NCBI RefSeq assembly: GCF_028288465.1
Contig: NZ_JAQBNR010000011.1
Span: 1-64,000, forward strand
Length of the DNA: 64,000 nucleotides
Direction: 5' to 3'
DNA from: Ferruginibacter sp.
GTDB lineage: Bacteria; Bacteroidota; Bacteroidia; Chitinophagales; Chitinophagaceae
In this document: piece after piece, positions 62,213 through 64,000 of the stretch
Numbering within the stretch: position 1 is the stretch's first letter
Layout of the letters: each line of letters starts with the position of its first letter
Position numbers and translations under genes: made by a program
The notes under the pieces: model-generated
The model's database searches: none
What the model was told of the DNA's origin: nothing
What the model saw: only the letters and a program-made list of their open reading frames with translations

Positions 62213-62968
62213 ATGTCTCTATTCAAATCAGGTAATCCAGCTTTATCAGAGAAAAATTTTCAATCGGTTTTTGTTGGCGCCAACAGCGACGCCATGACGA
62301 TGAAGGGAACGCTCAACAAGTTTGGCTTTATGTTGCTGATGCTAATGGGTTCGGCTTTTTATTCATGGAAAGAATACGCCCGCGGAGGAAATGTGCAGCC
62401 ACTTATCTGGACCGGTTTAATCGGTGGTTTAATTCTTGCCTTTGTAATTATTTTTAAAAAGGAATGGTCCGGTTATCTTGCTCCTTTATACGCTTTGATG
62501 GAAGGCCTTTTTTTAGGCGCCATCTCAGCCATGTACAATGATGCGTTTGCAACCAAAGCACCCGGTATTGTAATGAATGCAGTGGGACTGACATTTGGTA
62601 CCGCTGCCGCTATGTATTTTTTATACAGCTTTAAAATCATCAGGGCTACAGAAAAATTTAAAGCCGTGATTATTATGGCAACAGCAGGCATCGCCATTTT
62701 TTACCTGATTGCAATGGTGCTGAGAATGTTCAACGTTGACATTGCTTTTTTGCATGAAGGGTCTTTAATGGGCATTGGGTTTTCATTAGTGGTGGTGGTA
62801 ATAGCCGCACTAAATCTTATTTTAGACTTTGATATGATTGAGCAGGGGTCTGCGGCCGGCGCCCCAAAATACATGGAGTGGTATGGTGCATTTGGGTTAA
62901 TGGTAACCATTGTTTGGTTGTACCTGGAGATATTAAGACTACTGGCAAAACTGAGCGACAGGAAATAA
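62213..62968 (+). CDS. Bax inhibitor-1 / YccA family membrane protein
   Basis: A 251-residue protein with seven hydrophobic segments. MTMKGTLNKFGFMLLMLMGSAFYSW opens the first helix, GLFLGAISAMYN the third, and the last carries the family's aspartate pair region (LILDFDMIEQG). It resembles the YccA subgroup, which in E. coli modulates FtsH; a Ca2+-leak role has been proposed for the BsYetJ type. Single gene with its own terminator. Confidence 0.92.
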   Translation: MSLFKSGNPALSEKNFQSVFVGANSDAMTMKGTLNKFGFMLLMLMGSAFYSWKEYARGGNVQPLIWTGLIGGLILAFVIIFKKEWSGYLAPLYALMEGLFLGAISAMYNDAFATKAPGIVMNAVGLTFGTAAAMYFLYSFKIIRATEKFKAVIIMATAGIAIFYLIAMVLRMFNVDIAFLHEGSLMGIGFSLVVVVIAALNLILDFDMIEQGSAAGAPKYMEWYGAFGLMVTIVWLYLEILRLLAKLSDRK

Positions 62969-62992
62969 CCAGTTTTTAAAATTATATAATTA

Positions 62993-63028
62993 AAAACGGC
63001 TGGCTCTTTAAATTGAGTCAGCCGTTTT
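62993..63028. terminator. Bidirectional terminator between yccA-like gene and arsC
   Basis: Stem AAAACGGCTGGCTC / GAGTCAGCCGTTTT (one G-T pair), loop TTTAAATT, with A/T tracts on both sides; it serves two convergent genes. Confidence 0.8.
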
Positions 63029-63033
63029 GTTTG

Positions 63034-63462
63034 TTACAGACTATCTATCAGTTCTTTCACTTTTCCTTTTATAAAATCCCGCACTTCGTTGAACTGTTCT
63101 GGTGCCATGTGTTTGGGATCGGGTATCTGCCAATCAATAAATTGTTTGGCGGGCATCCATGGACAGGCATCGCCGCAACCCATTGTTACCACTGCATCAA
63201 AAGGTGCAAATGCTTTTACTTCGTCCAGGCTTTTACTGTCGTGTGTACTTAAATCGTAACCCAGTTCTTTCATGGCCGCAATGGCTTTAGGGTTTACAAC
63301 GCCACTTGGTTTACTGCCTGCACTGTAAGCTTCCACATTTTCGCCGCCAATCATTTTTGCAAAGGCCTGGCTCATTTGAGAACGGTTGCTGTTTTCGATG
63401 CAGACAAAAAGTAATTTCTTTGGCAGCACTTTGTTTGCTTCTGTAGAAGAATTATTCATCAC
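63034..63462 (-). CDS. arsC: Arsenate reductase (low-molecular-weight phosphatase type)
   Basis: A 142-residue cytoplasmic enzyme that reduces arsenate to arsenite. The LMW-PTP P-loop is CIENSNRSQ (Cys21, Arg27), the redox Cys pair is in GCGDACPWMP (about 95-104), and the general acid Asp is in WQIPDPK. This is the thioredoxin-coupled S. aureus-type ArsC rather than the glutaredoxin-coupled E. coli type. The next gene is an ACR3 arsenite exporter, 43 bp downstream in map order but upstream in transcription, forming an ars operon that continues beyond the window. Confidence 0.93.
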   Translation of the reverse strand: MMNNSSTEANKVLPKKLLFVCIENSNRSQMSQAFAKMIGGENVEAYSAGSKPSGVVNPKAIAAMKELGYDLSTHDSKSLDEVKAFAPFDAVVTMGCGDACPWMPAKQFIDWQIPDPKHMAPEQFNEVRDFIKGKVKELIDSL

Positions 63463-63505
63463 TAAATGGTATGTTTTTATTTAAGGTAGATGGTGTTGTT
63501 TTTTG

Positions 63506-64000
63506 TTACTGAACGGCTGATTTTAAATAGTATTTTTTTCTGAACCAGAACGCCACATTTACCAGTGCGATTAAAGCCGGAACTTCAACCAGCGGACCGA
63601 TAACGCCTGCAAATGCCTGGCCACTGTTGATACCAAATACGCCAATCGCTACAGCGATCGCCAGTTCAAAATTGTTGCCTGCGGCTGTGAATGCGATCGA
63701 AGCATTGGTGGAATAATCAGCCCCCATTTTTTTGCCAATGAAAAAGCTAATGACAAACATGGTGGCAAAATAAATTACCAGCGGAATCGCTATCCTGATA
63801 ACATCCAGCGGTATCTGAACAATCAGTTCGCCTTTTAAACTGAACATTACAACGATGGTAAACAACAAGGCAATGAGTGTAATGGGCGAAACAAAAGGAA
63901 TAAATTTATTTTGATACCAGTCAGCTCCTTTTGCTTTTAAAAGAAAAAAACGTGTTAGAAAACCGGTTGCGAAAGGAATGCCAAGGTAGATGCCAACGCT
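63506..64000 (-). CDS. ACR3-family arsenite efflux permease, partial (C-terminal part)
   Basis: The frame is open to the right edge of the window, giving 165 codons including the stop; the N-terminal half of about 190 residues lies outside. [13 protein letters not shown] and the later [29 protein letters not shown] (with the conserved AGNNFELA core) identify ACR3 (Acr3/ArsB of the BASS superfamily), which exports arsenite from the cytoplasm. It precedes arsC in the direction of transcription. Confidence 0.92.
   Translation of the reverse strand, partial: SVGIYLGIPFATGFLTRFFLLKAKGADWYQNKFIPFVSPITLIALLFTIVVMFSLKGELIVQIPLDVIRIAIPLVIYFATMFVISFFIGKKMGADYSTNASIAFTAAGNNFELAIAVAIGVFGINSGQAFAGVIGPLVEVPALIALVNVAFWFRKKYYLKSAVQ

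Overview
The window comes from a member of the Bacteroidota, most likely family Chitinophagaceae. The evidence is the SusC/CarboxypepD_reg-type outer-membrane receptors, the DUF1080, ThuA and DUF5686 families, sphingolipid genes, promoters of the TTTG / TAnnTTTG type, very few Shine-Dalgarno sequences, and signal peptides ending in AQ. No transposase, integrase, phage gene or CRISPR array is visible.

Layout. 1-9147: end of a sugar-nucleotide transferase gene with an in-frame stop, an outer-membrane receptor, a TolC/HlyD efflux pair without its pump, and a Cys/Met-metabolism PLP enzyme with an amino-acid permease. 9203-16889: a palindrome-controlled pair of Cys-motif exported proteins, a cobalamin riboswitch with a BtuB-like receptor, a LOV-like PAS protein that lacks the photoactive Cys, a second TonB receptor, MarC and tRNA-Arg(CCG). 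16995-20413: two direct copies of an apparently non-coding ~350-400 nt element, each ending in a terminator, on either side of a GH92 mannosidase gene. 20582-27226: bacterial eRF1-like protein, lipoprotein, Hsp20, and a three-gene set of HD-domain protein, membrane/HEAT protein and cyclic-nucleotide-binding protein.

27381-45097 is a large catabolic locus. It holds DUF1080 proteins (3-keto-glycoside hydrolase family), ThuA, cytochrome c, Gfo/Idh/MocA, three sugar isomerase/epimerase-fold proteins, an MFS transporter, and three tandem GMC FAD dehydrogenases with one Tat-exported small subunit. Together these fit oxidation of glycosides at C3 in the periplasm, electron transfer to cytochrome c, cleavage of the keto-glycoside and uptake of the products.

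45493-55631 is a compact operon, preceded by a MarR gene, that reads as sphingolipid synthesis with an inositol-type head group: serine palmitoyltransferase, GNAT-type ceramide synthase, ceramide-type reductase, PgpA-like phosphatase, GtrA, DUF5686 outer-membrane protein, CDP-alcohol phosphatidyltransferase, DUF4833, fatty-acid hydroxylase and an Aur1-like PAP2 enzyme.

55870-59835 holds an unusual module: two tandemly duplicated secreted six-cysteine peptides, a beta-propeller lipoprotein, a membrane-anchored CxxC thioredoxin-like protein, a small membrane protein and a divergent HTH regulator. The window ends with an orphan korA, a YccA/BI-1 protein, and arsC with the 3' part of an ACR3 arsenite exporter gene.

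The strongest candidates for undescribed biology are the paired non-coding element around GH92, the duplicated Cys-rich peptide module, and the HD / membrane-HEAT / cNMP trio.
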